From assembly GCF_030056655.1 (NCBI RefSeq), contig NZ_JASHIE010000016.1:123694-187693 (forward strand): 64,000 nucleotides of DNA, given 5' to 3'. Origin of the DNA: Flectobacillus rivi. GTDB lineage: Bacteria; Bacteroidota; Bacteroidia; Cytophagales; Spirosomataceae. Positions within the stretch are counted from its first letter, which is position 1; each line of letters starts with the position of its first letter. The position numbers were made by a program, and so were the translations under genes. The notes under the pieces are model-generated. The model was given only the letters and a program-made list of their open reading frames with translations, was not told the origin of the DNA and searched no databases. Below are positions 44,601-52,714 of this stretch, piece after piece.

Positions 44601-44762
44601 ATGATTGTTTCGCACTCGCCGATGTGGGCACCATTGGCAAGCGTATTAGCCTTTGGGGTTGTATGGAGTATGCTCATGGCTCTGTTGTCGGTACCCGTGC
44701 TATACATAGGTTGGATCAAACCTAAGGACAAAAAAGACATTTTAACACAACAAAACGCATAA
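41676..44762 (+). CDS. RND-family inner-membrane efflux pump
   Basis: A 1028-residue, 12-span proton-driven transporter. The first span follows a short N-terminus (YKHVTLSVLLLLFAIGINSL). The TM4 proton-relay Asp pair is in LGMVVDDAIVIADNYVEL (about residues 398-410). The second-half motif is SLSGIVVRNAIILVDHTNEL with GKRRLRPIFLTAMAAAIG. The N-terminal PRREDPKI motif and the sequence of the pore domain resemble the AcrB-like multidrug group more than metal pumps. The substrate is unknown. It is flanked by its adaptor (7 bp) and TolC (8 bp). Confidence 0.92.
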   Translation: MNIIQASLKYKHVTLSVLLLLFAIGINSLMNMPRREDPKITIRQGLVIAYFPGANSAQVEDQVTKKLEQYLFQYEEVNKAKTYSTTKDGIVVVNVELTEKVKLPDVFWSKLRHQLLVSKQLDLPEGVRGPIVNSDFGDTEAMVIALESNKASYAELKTYAQKLEDYLRTIPAASKIKRVGEQKEQIVVSSSSEKLSQYGVSLQQIVKVLQSQNSINATGSVKTEQSKTPLYTNGFYNTENDLANQIVGASQSGSTVKVSDVANLKRDYAEPQSIITVNGNKAILLSIQMHEGNNIVQFGDEVNKKIDAVKQVLPSEVKITTIVNQPHLVDENVSHFIHEFFLAILSVIVVVVLLLPLRIAAVAATAIPMTVAVTFAIMHALGIELHQVSLAALILVLGMVVDDAIVIADNYVELLDEGVERWTAAWRSASDLVIPVLAATITIIASFMPMILLNGSVGEFIFALPITVAVALASSFIVAMLLTPMLCYMFIKKGLHQHGENEKKSRKSLLDYMQIGYNNLLEWCVKHPIATIISSVIPILLAGLLFKAGVRQLFFPSAERNQFVVELWMPTGTKLEKTNQAILKAEALIKGDKRVLSYATFTGTAAPRFYYNFSPEFPTTNYAQILINTTTDKTAEELAEELSNKVEMAIPEGTTFVKLMQQGSPLKAPVEVRIIGDDINHLKDLSNQVSTIIKKTAGSKFVRSDFGEDYYGFGIKLKEEANRLGFTTTSISQTVYTGFSGAAISTMYEGNNAVDIVLRLDENSRRNTDDLANTYMKSPVTGANVPLRQIADITPEWQAGKIMHRNGVRTLTVQSELAEGVLPAELVKAIQPEINKLPLPSGYRIEYGGEDANKKETFSQLVTVLMVSLVLIFFILLFQFRNLKESAIVMLTIPLSLFGAILGLYVTGNNFSFTAFIGLISLSGIVVRNAIILVDHTNELMKHGMDIRSAAIESGKRRLRPIFLTAMAAAIGVVPMIVSHSPMWAPLASVLAFGVVWSMLMALLSVPVLYIGWIKPKDKKDILTQQNA

Positions 44763-44770
44763 GAATCGGT

Positions 44771-46114
44771 ATGAAGTCTTTCGTTAAAAATATCACCCTT
44801 ATGGCACTTGCCCTTTCTTTGAAAGGGCAATATGCCACGGCTCAAACACCGACCTATTCGTTGCAACAGCTGAAAGAAACCGCTCTTAAAAGCAATCATA
44901 TCTTATCGGTAAAACAATGGCAAATAGCCGAACGTGAAGCCAAAATCAAAGAGGACGAAACCAAGCGTTATCCTACGGCTACGGTCAACGGAAATTACCA
45001 ATACAATTTTAATTTGGCCAACATCACGATTCCTGCGGGGTCTATCGGTGTTTTGCCAGTAAGCGCTACTGTACAAGTTCCACTACCCAACGAAGATAAA
45101 AATATTCAGATTGGGAATAAAAATCTATACAACTTAGGTGTTACAGCCTATCAACCTATCAGTCAGCAGATTAAAATCAAAACTGGTTTGGAGGTAAATC
45201 GTATGGATGTAGCTATTACGGAAAAAGAAAAGCAAAAGATTGCCTTACAAATTACCCAAGGTGTTGAGCAATTGTATTATGGAACACTCATTGCCCAAAA
45301 GCAATTAGAAGAAGCGGAAGCAAAATTAGCTGTAGCAAAAGCCAAATTGGGCGATGTCGAAACGGCTATTGCGGCTGGAAAAACTATTGATGTAAACCAA
45401 GCAGGCTTATTGGCAAATATCGCAGATGAGGAACAGAATATCCTCAAACTGAGCATTCAGGCACAAAATTATAAATCAGATTTAGTCAAACTAACAGGTA
45501 TTGCTGATGAAGATTTTAATCTCCAAGAATCTTCCTTTGCCATGGAGCAAGTAGCTGGTATTGAGAACTTTAAAAATGCTAGCTCTTCAAATCCTGATAT
45601 TCAAATTGCTAGCTTAACCAAAGAAAAAGCTCAGCTAGGTATCAAGGCTGCCCAACAAAGCACGCTCCCTGATTTTGGGTTCGTTACTGGATATACGTAT
45701 CAATCAGGTAATCCTATTTTACCCAATCATAATCCTTTTGTGGGACTGAATTTAAAATGGAACGTTCAAGATTTGTTTTCGAACAAACACTTACTCAAAC
45801 AGCGTGAAGCTCAAGCCAAACAAGCCGAAGAAAATATCTTGAATCTCCAACAACAAGTAACTAGCGATATTGAAAAAGCATATCGTAAAGTCAACCAAAG
45901 TAAGTCTTTGATTGCGGTTGCACAACGTGTTTTGGATTATCGTACCAAGGAACTGAAAGTTCAAGAAGATAAGCAAGTGGCAGGGCTTAACGTAAAAACA
46001 GACACCCTAAACACCAAGGCTCTTGTGGCAAAAGCTAATGCCGATGTGTATGCAGCACAATTAGCCTATACACTTGCCGTATCAGAGCTGAAAAGCCTAA
46101 TCGGAAACCAATAA
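44771..46114 (+). CDS. TolC-family outer-membrane channel
   Basis: A 447-residue outer-membrane efflux protein with a signal peptide (KNITLMALALSLKGQYATAQ). It has two repeated helical-barrel halves (LKETALKSNHILSVKQWQIAEREAKIKEDE ... RYPTATVNGNYQYNF and IQIASLTKEKAQLGIKAAQQSTLPDFGFVTGYTY). It completes the tripartite pump encoded upstream, starting 8 bp after it. Confidence 0.92.
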   Translation: MKSFVKNITLMALALSLKGQYATAQTPTYSLQQLKETALKSNHILSVKQWQIAEREAKIKEDETKRYPTATVNGNYQYNFNLANITIPAGSIGVLPVSATVQVPLPNEDKNIQIGNKNLYNLGVTAYQPISQQIKIKTGLEVNRMDVAITEKEKQKIALQITQGVEQLYYGTLIAQKQLEEAEAKLAVAKAKLGDVETAIAAGKTIDVNQAGLLANIADEEQNILKLSIQAQNYKSDLVKLTGIADEDFNLQESSFAMEQVAGIENFKNASSSNPDIQIASLTKEKAQLGIKAAQQSTLPDFGFVTGYTYQSGNPILPNHNPFVGLNLKWNVQDLFSNKHLLKQREAQAKQAEENILNLQQQVTSDIEKAYRKVNQSKSLIAVAQRVLDYRTKELKVQEDKQVAGLNVKTDTLNTKALVAKANADVYAAQLAYTLAVSELKSLIGNQ

Positions 46115-46139
46115 TTTACTAACACACATATAAATCCAA

Positions 46140-46247
46140 GCTAGCCCATACGTAGAAGTGATGAGTTTTGAATGATGAATTGGGAGTTTTCTTGTAAAAC
46201 CTCGTTTATCCAATATCTCATCTTACCTATTTGGGCTAGCATTTTTA
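46140..46247. repeat. Long-loop inverted repeat between convergent tolC and GH115 genes
   Basis: GCTAGCCCA (46140-46148) and TGGGCTAGC (46232-46240) form a 9-bp stem, followed by ATTTTTATTT. The 83-base interior has a GAGTTTTGAATGATGAATTGGGAG short-period repeat. It may act as a terminator for the pump operon. Confidence 0.5.
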
Positions 46248-46258
46248 TTTAAAGCCTT

Positions 46259-48667
46259 TTATTCCAAACTTTCCAATTGTATCGAATCCAGCAATACCCC
46301 TGCATCTATCATACGTAATTGAATGATATGCTTTCCTTTAGTCAAGAATGCTTTTGTTACTTCTTTGATAGTTTTGTTGGTCAACACATTTTCTTTCCAT
46401 TCTTCACTTCTATCAAAAGTCTCATAATCAATCACTTTACCTATCTCTTTATCTAGTTTCACTTCTACTTTTTGACCTACATTTCTATGCAAAGGATGTA
46501 AAGGAATCGCTTTAAGTTTGAGCACATAATTACCTTCTTTTTCAATATCAACTTCATAGTTGACCCAAGCCTGAGCATCTGAATTTTGTGTTATACTTTT
46601 TTGTAAAGAAAATGGCTTACTCACCAAAGCATTGCCTGTAAACGACGGTTCTGCTATTTTTTCCCAATAAGAATCAGCTCCTTTGCCTTGTTCTGAAAAT
46701 GCTCCAGCAGGAATCATAATTTTGATTGAAGCACTTACCTTATCTATCTTTTGAGGTACGTTTTTTAACTCTTCAGGCTTTTTGAATACAGGCAAATTGC
46801 GAGGGTTCATGCTCATCATATTTTGCCATTTACCAGAATTATATTGCTTTGTCAATTCCTTAATTCCCTGATAAGCTTCTAATGATTTTTGAAATTCTGG
46901 TTGCTGGTCGGTGCGTGCATTAGATGCTGTTCTGTAATATAAATCCAAGTACAAAAATTTCTGATTCATTTTGGAAGCACCCAAAATAGGATAAGCAACC
47001 AGCTGAAAATACGGAGATTTTAGTGGCTCTGATTGAGGCTCTAGTTGAGCAACTCCTCGTTCCAAACTCTCAAAATCAGTTATACGCTTTTTTACTTCTT
47101 CCAAAGAAAAATCGGTAGCTTTTGTCTGAGTGGTCGGTTCGGTGCGACTCCAGCCCATAAATTCTGGTTTACGAATGAAAGCTAATTGATAATTTTTCCA
47201 TAAAAGGCTCCCATATTCTTTTGAACCTAAATTTTTGAACGTCCAATTTTCTAAATGTTCTTTACCTGAAATATTCTTCAAAAATGGCTGCATATTGTAC
47301 GCCATATCCAAAAATAACTGCGTCGGATATTCTTGTGGTTTGAGGTCTCCCACGTTCAATACCCATATTTTTCGACTCCCTAATTCATAGGCTTTTTGCA
47401 TTTCAAAACGCAATAGCGAAGGGTCTGTCGTACCAATCCACAAATAGTCATGTGGGCGCCCCCAATACGAAGCGTGGTAATACACTCCTGAGCCACCCGA
47501 ACGCTTTTGTTCATTGGCATTGCTCAAATTTTTGATATACCCGTAGTTATCATCTGGCCAAATCAGTGTAATATCTTCGGGCACTTCCAAGCCTTCTTTG
47601 TAAAGCTCCAAGACTTCTTTATACAAAGTCAAAACCTGAGGAATATCTTGGACTTTTTTCTTTAGATACTTGCTCAACAATGCTCTTTGCTCATTGATAA
47701 TCAGATTTGTAAGTGCGACAGCTTCTTTCTTAGTTTTGATTCCCTCCATCCCACTGTCGTGCTTTCCACGCATACCAATGGTGTAAAGATTTTCATAATT
47801 TTGAACTTCCTCCAATCGTTTTATCCAATAATCAGTTACACGATTTTTGTTGGTTCTGTAATTGTATTCGCCCATGGTGCTGTCTACCCATTCGTCTACG
47901 TTGTTGCGCATCATGGGTTCTGCATGCGAGGTTCCCACCACTATTCCATATTGGTTTGCTACCTCTTTATTTTGAGGATAATGATAAAAAGCCTTGGTGC
48001 TTGGGTGCATCGCAGGCCAAATCATATTGGCTTTGAGACGAAGAAGTAATTCAAAAACCTTTGCATAGGTTTTGGGACCAATATCTTTGGTTTCAGGTTC
48101 AAAAGTTTTAGCAGCCCAAGGTTGCAAACCCCAATCTTCATCATTAATAAAAATACCACGATATTGAACAGAAGGTTCTGTACTTGTAGAATCCTGAATA
48201 GTAGTGGCTTGTGTTCGAGAAGCAATAGGAATATCTGCCCAAAAATACCAAGGGCTAACGCCCAACTTTTCAGACAAAGTGAAGGTTCCATACGCTAAAC
48301 CTCTTCTGTCAGAGCCTGTTACAATCAGGTATTGTTGTTGATTGTGCTGAATCGTTTTAAAGCTAAAAACCTCCCATTTTCCTTGAAGTGATTTATCGAT
48401 TGCTTGAATTTTTGCACTTGGAATTTGTGGTGTTGAAGTGCCCGAAACCCTCAATAAAATAATAGAAGCAGTATTTGAGGCAAGATTTTTTCCATAAACT
48501 TTTTGTATATCTTCTTCCAAAAATTGCTTCATTAATGCCGCATATTGCTGTTTATCAGCAACAGCTTGAATTTTTGTTTGCGAAGAAATGGCAAATTGGG
48601 AAAATACTTCTGAACAAGGAGCTACAATACATAGCACCCATAAAAGTCGTTGAATACACTTTAGCAT
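46259..48667 (-). CDS. GH115 family alpha-glucuronidase
   Basis: An 802-residue exported enzyme with a signal peptide (LLWVLCIVAPCSEVFSQ). The catalytic TIM-barrel region has family GH115 motifs: DRRGLAYGTFTLSEKLGVSPWYFWADIP, YRGIFINDEDWGLQPWAAKTF, LLLRLKANMIWPAMHPSTKAF, VGTSHAEPMMRNNVDEW and LIWPDDNYGYI. The C-terminus has the extra beta-rich domain of the family. GH115 enzymes remove glucuronic or methylglucuronic acid side chains from xylan, and some act on other glycans. It stands alone, without SusC/D neighbours. It could also serve the uronic-acid PUL at 13-26 kb, but this is speculation. Confidence 0.9.
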   Translation of the reverse strand: MLKCIQRLLWVLCIVAPCSEVFSQFAISSQTKIQAVADKQQYAALMKQFLEEDIQKVYGKNLASNTASIILLRVSGTSTPQIPSAKIQAIDKSLQGKWEVFSFKTIQHNQQQYLIVTGSDRRGLAYGTFTLSEKLGVSPWYFWADIPIASRTQATTIQDSTSTEPSVQYRGIFINDEDWGLQPWAAKTFEPETKDIGPKTYAKVFELLLRLKANMIWPAMHPSTKAFYHYPQNKEVANQYGIVVGTSHAEPMMRNNVDEWVDSTMGEYNYRTNKNRVTDYWIKRLEEVQNYENLYTIGMRGKHDSGMEGIKTKKEAVALTNLIINEQRALLSKYLKKKVQDIPQVLTLYKEVLELYKEGLEVPEDITLIWPDDNYGYIKNLSNANEQKRSGGSGVYYHASYWGRPHDYLWIGTTDPSLLRFEMQKAYELGSRKIWVLNVGDLKPQEYPTQLFLDMAYNMQPFLKNISGKEHLENWTFKNLGSKEYGSLLWKNYQLAFIRKPEFMGWSRTEPTTQTKATDFSLEEVKKRITDFESLERGVAQLEPQSEPLKSPYFQLVAYPILGASKMNQKFLYLDLYYRTASNARTDQQPEFQKSLEAYQGIKELTKQYNSGKWQNMMSMNPRNLPVFKKPEELKNVPQKIDKVSASIKIMIPAGAFSEQGKGADSYWEKIAEPSFTGNALVSKPFSLQKSITQNSDAQAWVNYEVDIEKEGNYVLKLKAIPLHPLHRNVGQKVEVKLDKEIGKVIDYETFDRSEEWKENVLTNKTIKEVTKAFLTKGKHIIQLRMIDAGVLLDSIQLESLE

Positions 48668-48695
48668 AAGTTGAGGTATTGATTGTGTTTAATAA

Positions 48696-48732
48696 AACCT
48701 ATCTTTTCTAATTTTATCAGAAAAGATAGGTT
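48696..48732 (-). terminator. Terminator downstream of the Fic gene
   Basis: A perfect 14-bp stem (48696-48709 with 48719-48732, arm AACCTATCTTTTCT) has a 9-base loop. On the minus strand TTTATT follows. It lies between the Fic gene and GH115, which are read in the same direction. Confidence 0.75.
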
Positions 48733-48792
48733 GCTAAAGTGTAAAAAGAGGATTGTTGGCTTTTCTACTTTTAAATCAGAAAGTAATTACGC

Positions 48793-49908
48793 CTAGAAAT
48801 CTATCTTTTTTAAATCAATCAATTGATAGTGTGTACTTCGTCCGCCTGCGTCTTCTCTCACCAACACTTGCTGGTTTTCCAGATTTTGAATATCCCTCAA
48901 AGCTGTATCATTGGAAACCTTAGTCATTTTTGCCCACTTGGAGGTATTTAGCTTTCCTTCAAAACCATCCATGAGTTTATTCAACATAAAGTGCTGACGT
49001 TCATTGAGTATCTTGGTCGAAAAATAGGTCCAATAGCGGGCTTTCGTCAGCACAGTATCTAACGTTTGTTCAGCTTCGGTAAGAGCCCTTTCTAAACAAG
49101 ACAAAAACCAAAATAACCAGTCTGTAATCTCCAAATCTCCCTTTTGGGTTCTTTCGAGCATGGTATAATAAGTTTTTCGTTCTTTTTGTATTTGGGAAGA
49201 CATACTATAAAAACGCTGTGAACTTTCATCTGAGCGAGCCAATAGTAAATCTGTCAACGCACGAGCGATGCGACCATTGCCGTCATCGAAAGGGTGAATC
49301 GTCACAAACCAAAGATGGGCTATTCCTGCCTTTAAAATCAAATCATAAGATTGATTTTCATTAAACCATGTCAAAAATGCTTGCATTTCGTCTGGTACTT
49401 TTTCGGCTATTGGCGCTTCAAAATGCACAATTTCGCGTCCCATAGCTCCCGACACCACCTGCATTGGACCCTCTTGGGCTGTACGCCAATCGCCCACCGT
49501 GATTTTGAACATACCACTTCTGCCTGTTGGGAATAAAGCAGCATGCCAACCAAATAATCGCTCATCGCTCAATGTCTGGGAAAAATGCTTGGTCGCATCC
49601 AAGAGCATTTCGACCACCCCATCCACATGGCGGTCGGAAGGTACAGAGCTTCCAATGTCCATTCCTAATTTACGAGCCACCGAAGAGCGAACTTGTTCAG
49701 GGTTCAAAAACTCCCCTTCTATTTCACTTGTTTTAAGGACATCTTCTGTGAGCGTTTTAAGCTCGGCTTCTTCTTGCAAAGAAAAACCCAAGCCCATCAT
49801 TCGACCTGTTAGTTTACCCTGTTTATACCGTACCGAAGTCAATAAGGGTGTGATTACTTCGGTGTCCCAAGTAAAATTAGGCCATTTTAGAAGTTGGTAG
49901 ATATACAT
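48793..49908 (-). CDS. Fic-domain protein with DUF4172-type N-terminus and winged helix
   Basis: A 371-residue protein starting at the ATG at 49908. A GTG two codons upstream is possible. The Fic active-site loop HPFDDGNGRIAR is at about 205-216, with all catalytic residues intact. It is expected to transfer AMP or another phosphate-containing group to a target protein. An N-terminal inhibitory helix motif [S/T]xxxE[G/N] is present as TSEIEG (residues 60-65), which makes this a class II Fic with built-in inhibition. The C-terminal part (about 300-360; LNTSKWAKMTKVSNDTALRDIQNLENQQVLVRED) is a winged-helix-like DNA-binding region. No toxin-antitoxin partner gene is adjacent. Confidence 0.9.
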   Translation of the reverse strand: MYIYQLLKWPNFTWDTEVITPLLTSVRYKQGKLTGRMMGLGFSLQEEAELKTLTEDVLKTSEIEGEFLNPEQVRSSVARKLGMDIGSSVPSDRHVDGVVEMLLDATKHFSQTLSDERLFGWHAALFPTGRSGMFKITVGDWRTAQEGPMQVVSGAMGREIVHFEAPIAEKVPDEMQAFLTWFNENQSYDLILKAGIAHLWFVTIHPFDDGNGRIARALTDLLLARSDESSQRFYSMSSQIQKERKTYYTMLERTQKGDLEITDWLFWFLSCLERALTEAEQTLDTVLTKARYWTYFSTKILNERQHFMLNKLMDGFEGKLNTSKWAKMTKVSNDTALRDIQNLENQQVLVREDAGGRSTHYQLIDLKKIDF

Positions 49909-49912
49909 ATTC

Positions 49913-50004
49913 ACCGCATTTTATACTGTGAATATATTCATTATTTACCGCATCCACAATATTCCATGCATATTCTGCGACGAATATTTAACTTATTTAC
50001 CGCA
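49913..50004 (-). repeat. Three TGCGGT direct repeats upstream of the Fic gene
   Basis: On the minus strand TGCGGTAAATAA occurs at 50004-49993 and 49952-49941, and TGCGGTGAATAT at 49918-49907, overlapping the start codon. Between them lies the palindrome GAATATATTC (49930-49939). The spacing (52 and 34 bases) puts repeats on the promoter side. They may be binding sites for the winged helix of the Fic protein. The 250-bp gap between Fic and the TonB receptor has no other gene. Confidence 0.5.
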
Positions 50005-50072
50005 AAAAGCACAAATACAGTGTATTTTATAGATTTCAAGGTAAAAGTTTCTAGGAAAATCAATTCTTGTTT

Positions 50073-50094
50073 TATATTTGCAACAATATTGCAA
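50073..50094 (+). promoter_or_regulatory. TonB receptor promoter overlapped by a Fur-family box
   Basis: TATATTTG (50073-50080) matches the -7 consensus. The palindrome-like TTGCAACAATATTGCAA (50078-50094) overlaps it and differs from the palindrome at 26873-26891 by a single base over 17. Binding there would block transcription. A weak TTTC lies about 20 bases upstream in place of the -33 box. Confidence 0.65.
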
Positions 50095-50158
50095 AAACGA
50101 TTTTATGTATTGATATAAAACTTTCTATTTTCTCAATTTAAACTTTATACTTTTTTTC

Positions 50159-52660
50159 ATGTACTTACAAAAAATGCTCTCAATGGCAATTTTACTGCTA
50201 TTGAGCCTGACTGCTTTTGCCCAAAATTCAATAAAAGGAAAAGTAATCGATGAAAATCAACAAGCTATTCCACATGCGAGCATAAAGCTCAAATCTGCTA
50301 AACAAACTAAATCCGCTATTACTAACAATGATGGCACTTTTACAATCGAACAATTAGATTTTAGTGCAGCACAAATCAGTATTAGCTCTATCGGCTACAA
50401 AACGTTAAGCCAAAAAGTTGAGCTGAATACAGCTTCAACAACAATCCTATTTGTATTGCACAATGACAATACCGAGCTTCAAGCAGTAGAAGTATTGGGT
50501 CGAACCCAAAAAGACTATAACAGTGAATATAGTTTTTCGGCGACAAAAATTGCAATTAAGAATAAAGAATTGCCTCAGGCGATGAGTACCGTAACCAAAG
50601 AGCTCATGGCCGACCGTCAGGCATTTCAACTAGCGGATGCCGTTAAGATTGCCAGTGGCGTGATTCCTTCGAGTTTTTATAATCAGTATAATATCCGTGG
50701 TATTAGTCAAAATGAAGAAGGGCAAATCATCAATGGCATGCGTACTCGTCAGTATTATTTTTTGCAACCTCTTACCACCAATATCGAGCGTGTAGAAGTA
50801 CTGAAAGGACCTGCTTCGGTTACCTTTTCGAGTGTTGACCCAGGTGGAAGTATCAATATGGTGACTAAAAAACCCTTGGCACAAGAACGCCATGAGGTAA
50901 GTTTGAGCGCAGGAAGCTTTAGTACGGTTCGTGGGACTTTTGATTTTACAGGCCCACTCAATGAGTCAAAAACGCTTCTGTATCGACTAAATGGCGCTTA
51001 TCAAGATGCCAAGTCTTATCGTGATTTGGTCAACAATAAGGCTGTTTTGATTTCTCCTTCTTTTACGTATTTGCCAAATGACAAAACTGCTATTAATGCC
51101 GAATTGATTTACAGCAACCTCAATGGAACGCTCGACCGAGGCCAACCGATTTTTGGAGCAGTAGCAGGCGTAACCAATTTGAACAGTACTCCTATTAGTA
51201 CAAGTTTGAGTGCTTCGGGTGATTTCTTTTCATCAAAAGACCTGATTTTGATGGGAAATCTTTCGCATAAATTCACGAAGAATTTGATTTTCAATGCGTC
51301 CTATATGAAGCAAAACTGGTTGGAAGATTTGCAAGAACACCGCACCACCAATGCCTTTGCGACAGATATTACTGGTGCACAAGTGAGTAGCTTAGTAGGG
51401 ATGCAATTTATCCAACGTAAACAATCATGGAGTACCGATAATATCAACTTGTATTTCAATGCCAATTTTGATGTAGGTAAAACCAGTCATAAACTATTGG
51501 TGGGCTACGATGGGCAGTTTTGGCACAAAATTAAAGGGGGCGGACAAAATGCAGCAAGAGGATTTTTATTGAAAGATGGCAGTGTTGCAAGTAGTTTTTC
51601 AGTAGCTAATGCAGCTAATTATCAAACAATTACCTACAATGGTAAAACGTTACCACGTCCAAATGTAAGTTATTTTGACCTCAACAACCCAAGCTACACT
51701 GTCAGAAATCTTAATGATTACACCCTCAATGTGCGCACGGCTATTCCTTCGGCCATGACGACTACCGAGGCGATTTATATTCAGGAACAAATCAAATTGG
51801 GAAAATGGTCAGCTTTGTTGAGTTTAAGAAATGAATGGTTTGAAGATATTACCAATTACAAAGCGCCAAACGAAGCTCCTTTCAAAAACACAGCACTTAT
51901 TCCTCGTATTGGCTTGACTTACGAAGTAAACAAGGCTATTAATGTATATGGAACTTATCTCAAAGGTTATCAGCCACAATCGAATACGGTTACTTTGATG
52001 CCAAGTACAGGTAACTATGTTTGGACTGCCCAATCGGCAGCGATGTTTAAGCCATTGGAAAGTGATTTGAAAGAAGTTGGAGCGAAGGCTACGATTCTTG
52101 AAGGACGATTTACCGTAAATTCTGCGATTTATGAAATCAATCAGAAAAATATCCTGATGAATGCCAACGACCCCAGCAATCCAGATTTGTTGGTACAACG
52201 TGGTGCCGACCGAAGTAGAGGTTTTGAAGTAGATATAGCAGGTTTCATTTTACCCAATTGGCAAGTAAATGCTTCTTATAGCTATATCGATGCTATTGTA
52301 GTGATGGACCGTGACGCTAATTTAATTGGTCAGCGCAAAGAAAATACACCCAAAAATAGTGCAAACTTATGGACTCGCTACAATTTTGATGCTCAATCGA
52401 GCTTGAGTGATTTAGGGATTGGCTTGGGTGCACAATATCAGGGAAGCAAAATTCCTTGGTTTACTCGTGGATTTGAAGTTCCTGCCTTTACCACTTTCGA
52501 TGCAGCTTTGTATTACACCCCAAGCAAAAGTCATGTTCAAATTGCACTCAATATCAATAACCTTTTTGATACAACTTATTGGTTGGGCGCTCAAAACTAT
52601 ACACGTCTATTCCCAGGTGCTCCTCGCAATTTTATGCTAACGATGACTTACAAATTCTAA
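50159..52660 (+). CDS. TonB-dependent siderophore-type receptor
   Basis: An 833-residue outer-membrane receptor with a signal peptide (MLSMAILLLLSLTAFAQ). It has a carboxypeptidase-like beta-sandwich (about 22-100; IKGKVIDENQQAIPHASIKLKS), a plug (about 125-230; LPQAMSTVTKELMADRQAFQLADAVK, YNIRGISQNEEGQIINGMRTRQYYF, RVEVLKGPASVTFSSVDPGG) and a barrel ending PRNFMLTMTYKF. The FhuA/FpvA-type plug and end motif (FDTTYWLGAQNYTRLFPGAPRNF) indicate uptake of a ferric siderophore or another metal chelate. A Fur-type box overlaps the promoter. It is followed 54 bp later by an ABC system. Confidence 0.92.
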   Translation: MYLQKMLSMAILLLLSLTAFAQNSIKGKVIDENQQAIPHASIKLKSAKQTKSAITNNDGTFTIEQLDFSAAQISISSIGYKTLSQKVELNTASTTILFVLHNDNTELQAVEVLGRTQKDYNSEYSFSATKIAIKNKELPQAMSTVTKELMADRQAFQLADAVKIASGVIPSSFYNQYNIRGISQNEEGQIINGMRTRQYYFLQPLTTNIERVEVLKGPASVTFSSVDPGGSINMVTKKPLAQERHEVSLSAGSFSTVRGTFDFTGPLNESKTLLYRLNGAYQDAKSYRDLVNNKAVLISPSFTYLPNDKTAINAELIYSNLNGTLDRGQPIFGAVAGVTNLNSTPISTSLSASGDFFSSKDLILMGNLSHKFTKNLIFNASYMKQNWLEDLQEHRTTNAFATDITGAQVSSLVGMQFIQRKQSWSTDNINLYFNANFDVGKTSHKLLVGYDGQFWHKIKGGGQNAARGFLLKDGSVASSFSVANAANYQTITYNGKTLPRPNVSYFDLNNPSYTVRNLNDYTLNVRTAIPSAMTTTEAIYIQEQIKLGKWSALLSLRNEWFEDITNYKAPNEAPFKNTALIPRIGLTYEVNKAINVYGTYLKGYQPQSNTVTLMPSTGNYVWTAQSAAMFKPLESDLKEVGAKATILEGRFTVNSAIYEINQKNILMNANDPSNPDLLVQRGADRSRGFEVDIAGFILPNWQVNASYSYIDAIVVMDRDANLIGQRKENTPKNSANLWTRYNFDAQSSLSDLGIGLGAQYQGSKIPWFTRGFEVPAFTTFDAALYYTPSKSHVQIALNINNLFDTTYWLGAQNYTRLFPGAPRNFMLTMTYKF

Positions 52661-52666
52661 TTTTTC

Positions 52667-52690
52667 AGAGACGTTGCCTACAACGTCTCT
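52667..52690. repeat. GTAGAGACG-type hairpin between the receptor and permease genes
   Basis: AGAGACGTTG (52667-52676) and CAACGTCTCT (52681-52690) form a perfect 10-bp stem with a CCTA loop, followed by ATTTTCT. It is the sister of the hairpin at 12941-12959. Inside an operon it may lower downstream expression or stabilise the upstream mRNA. Confidence 0.6.
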
Positions 52691-52714
52691 ATTTTCTATA
52701 AACCACATAAAAAT

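Noticed and set aside
44387..44899. 170-residue minus-strand frame across the RND pump and tolC junction
   Set aside because: It overlaps two well-supported genes, has no motif and no promoter. It is a shadow frame.
48793..49908. Fic protein as a toxin of a toxin-antitoxin pair
   Set aside because: It carries its own inhibitory motif, and no small antitoxin gene is next to it.
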